Shown: positions 62,437-64,000 of the stretch, piece after piece
Layout of the letters: every line of letters starts with the position of its first letter
Position numbering within the stretch: position 1 is the stretch's first letter
Source of the DNA: Diogma glabrata
Lineage: Eukaryota > Arthropoda > Insecta > Diptera > Cylindrotomidae
Direction of reading: 5' to 3'
Length of the DNA stretch: 64,000 nt
Assembly: GCA_963693315.1 (NCBI GenBank)
Contig: OY856188.1
Coordinates: 157,799,426-157,863,425 of the forward strand
The notes under the pieces: generated by a model
What the model was told of the DNA's origin: nothing
Database searches by the model: none
What the model saw: the letters and a program-made list of their open reading frames with translations, nothing else
Program-made: the position numbers and the translations under genes

Positions 62437-63560
62437 TTGTTGAATCAAAAAATGTTGTAATTGATGTAAAATTTTGTTGAATCAAAAATGATGTAATTGA
62501 TGTAAAATATTGTTGAATCAAAAATGATACGTAGAAACGTTATATAAATTTGTAAAATTTTGTTGAATCAAAAAGGATGTAATTGATGTAAAATATTGTT
62601 GAATCAAAAATGATATAATTGATGTAAAATATGGTTGAATCAAAAATGATGTAATTGATGTAAAATATTGTTGAATCAAAAATGATACGTAGAAACGTTA
62701 TATAAATTTGTAAAATTTTGTTGAATCAAAAAGGATGTAATTGATGTAAAATATGGTTGAATCAAAAATGATGTAATTGATGTAAAATATTGTTGAATCA
62801 AAAATGATACGTAGAAACGTTATATAAATTTGTAAAATATTGTTGAATCACAAATGATGTAATTGATGTAAAATATGGTTGTATCAAAAATGATAAGTAG
62901 AAACGCCATATAAATTTGTAAGATTTTGTTGAATCAAAAAAAAATGTTGTGTAGAGAAGTTATATCAACTTGTATAATTTTGTTGAATCAAAAAATGTTG
63001 TAATTGATGTAAAAATTTTGTTGAATCAAAAAATGTTGTAATTGATTTAAAATTTTGTTGAATCAGAAATGATGTAATTGATTTAAAATTTTGTTGAATC
63101 AGAAATGATGTAATTGACGTAAAATATTGTTGAATCAAAAATGATGTAATTGATGTAAAAATTTTGTTGAATCAAAAATGATACGTAGAAACGTTATATA
63201 AATTTGTAAAATTTTGTTGAATCAAAAATGTTGTGATTGATGTAAAATATGGTTGTATCAAAAATGATAAGTAGAAACGTTATATCAATTTGTAAAATTT
63301 TGTTGAATCAAAAATGTTGTGATTGATGTAAAATATGGTTGTATCAAAAATGATAAGTAGAAACGTTATATAAATTTGTAAGAATTTTGTTGAATCAAAA
63401 TTGATACGGAGAAACGTTATATAAATTTGTAAAATTTTGTTGAATCAAAAATGATGTAATTGAGGTGAAATATTGTTGAATCAAAAAAAATGATACGTAG
63501 AAACGTTATATAAATTTGTAAGATTTTGTTGAATTAAAAAAAAAATGTTGTGTAGAAACG
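62437..63560 (+). repeat. Minisatellite with two alternating unit types
   Basis: About 27 copies of the core TTGTTGAATCAAAAATGATG. Type 1 units (about 35-38 bp) continue GTAATTGATGTAAAAT; type 2 units (about 48 bp) continue ATACGTAGAAACGTTATATA then AATTTGTAAAAT. Types are interspersed in partly regular runs (for example type 1, 1, 2 recurring from about 62580 to 62830). Non-coding. Confidence 0.9.
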
Positions 63561-64000
63561 TAATCAAACATGCAGTCAGCAGCGTTGGATGAATTTGTAC
63601 CAATTTGTATGAATGTAATATTATTGGCGGAATCCACTTGCAATCATAGTTGAGCACGTTGAAACAGTTGAGAATACGATGCAACAATCGTATATCAGTA
63701 TTTTGTATAAGTTGTCAATTATGATCAAAATTTAAATTGTATATACCGAAAAAAAAACAATACGTTGTACAAGATGAAAATTATGATTATATATGTTGCG
63801 CTGCAAGAACTTGGCGAGAGCGGAACAATTGATAGACAGGCGAGGCAAACACTGCCACAAACATTATCGAATTATCGCAGAAAAGTTGCGTTGAAACACC
63901 CCCGGCAACTACAGCCAAAATCGGTAGAAATATGGCATGAACGTGACGTTGCTCTATCCAAGTGATTCCGGAGAGATGTTGCAAGAATGTGGAAATAATT
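63561..64000. other. No gene supported
   Basis: A 66-codon frame (63765-63965) and an overlapping one on the other strand are present in GC-richer sequence. The former has a plausible basic composition (RQARQTLPQTLSNYRRK) but no domain or context I recognise; the window ends soon after. Confidence 0.35.

Noticed and set aside
62437..63560. Possible CRISPR array
   Set aside because: Repeats are directly adjacent with no unique spacers, and the context is an animal genome.
63765..63965. 66-codon basic frame
   Set aside because: No recognisable motif or context; an overlapping antisense frame of the same length exists.

Overview
This window reads as repeat-rich, non-genic DNA from an arthropod, most likely an insect. 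The sequence is very AT-rich, carries several (AT)n arrays of tens to hundreds of bp, and has one 200-bp run of N (22298-22497). No host protein-coding gene, tRNA or rRNA gene can be supported. Almost everything recognisable is a transposable element (TE) or a repeat derived from one. The element mix (Tigger/pogo, hAT, Penelope-like, APE-type LINEs, Ty3/gypsy) and a TIR repeat whose ends contain GGGTTCCGT and ACGGAACCC fit an insect. The species cannot be named from sequence alone.

Layout. 1-7705: the 3' half of a DDE-like DNA transposon ('element I'), an (AT)n array, a Tigger-like element (copy A), more (AT)n, a 760-bp palindromic MITE, more (AT)n, and a 5'-truncated Penelope-like element. 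7706-9928: dispersed repeat R interrupted by a MITE, then unrecognised DNA. 10002-20046: an interval bounded by hAT-type termini inside an (AT)n array, holding a complete but mutated element I (10849-14422), tRNA-related SINE-like pieces, a 157-codon ORF and a 5'-truncated LINE. 20047-23100: (AT)n arrays, the assembly gap and repeat pieces. 23530-26510: an APE-type LINE with endonuclease and reverse transcriptase, broken by a frameshift and ending in a poly(A) tail.

26511-40036 is best read as one Ty3/gypsy retrotransposon on the minus strand. It has a 1.47-kb 5' LTR (38567-40036), a primer-binding site, gag, pol and the start of the 3' LTR, which the LINE interrupts. Its leader has been split by a pogo-type element (32268-35109, itself filled with a LINE relic and a 357-bp AT array) and by a GGGTTCCGT element (35821-38496). 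The protease lacks its catalytic motif and pol has frameshifts and a stop, so this copy is dead.

40037-64000: a foldback element (41209-42359), a broken GGGTTCCGT copy holding further MITEs, repeat R, a second Tigger copy (B, minus strand), a 4-kb TIR-bounded interval containing another GGGTTCCGT copy, a fourth such copy, a GC-richer palindromic MITE, a rearranged LINE relic, mostly unrecognised DNA, and a 1.1-kb minisatellite (62437-63560).

How it fits together: the elements are not a pathway but layers of insertion. (AT)n arrays and older TEs served as targets for younger TEs, and several insertions can be ordered because an empty site is present elsewhere in the window. The most interesting observations are element I, whose superfamily I cannot name, and the GGGTTCCGT family, whose copies carry separately expanded tandem arrays of about 290-bp units.
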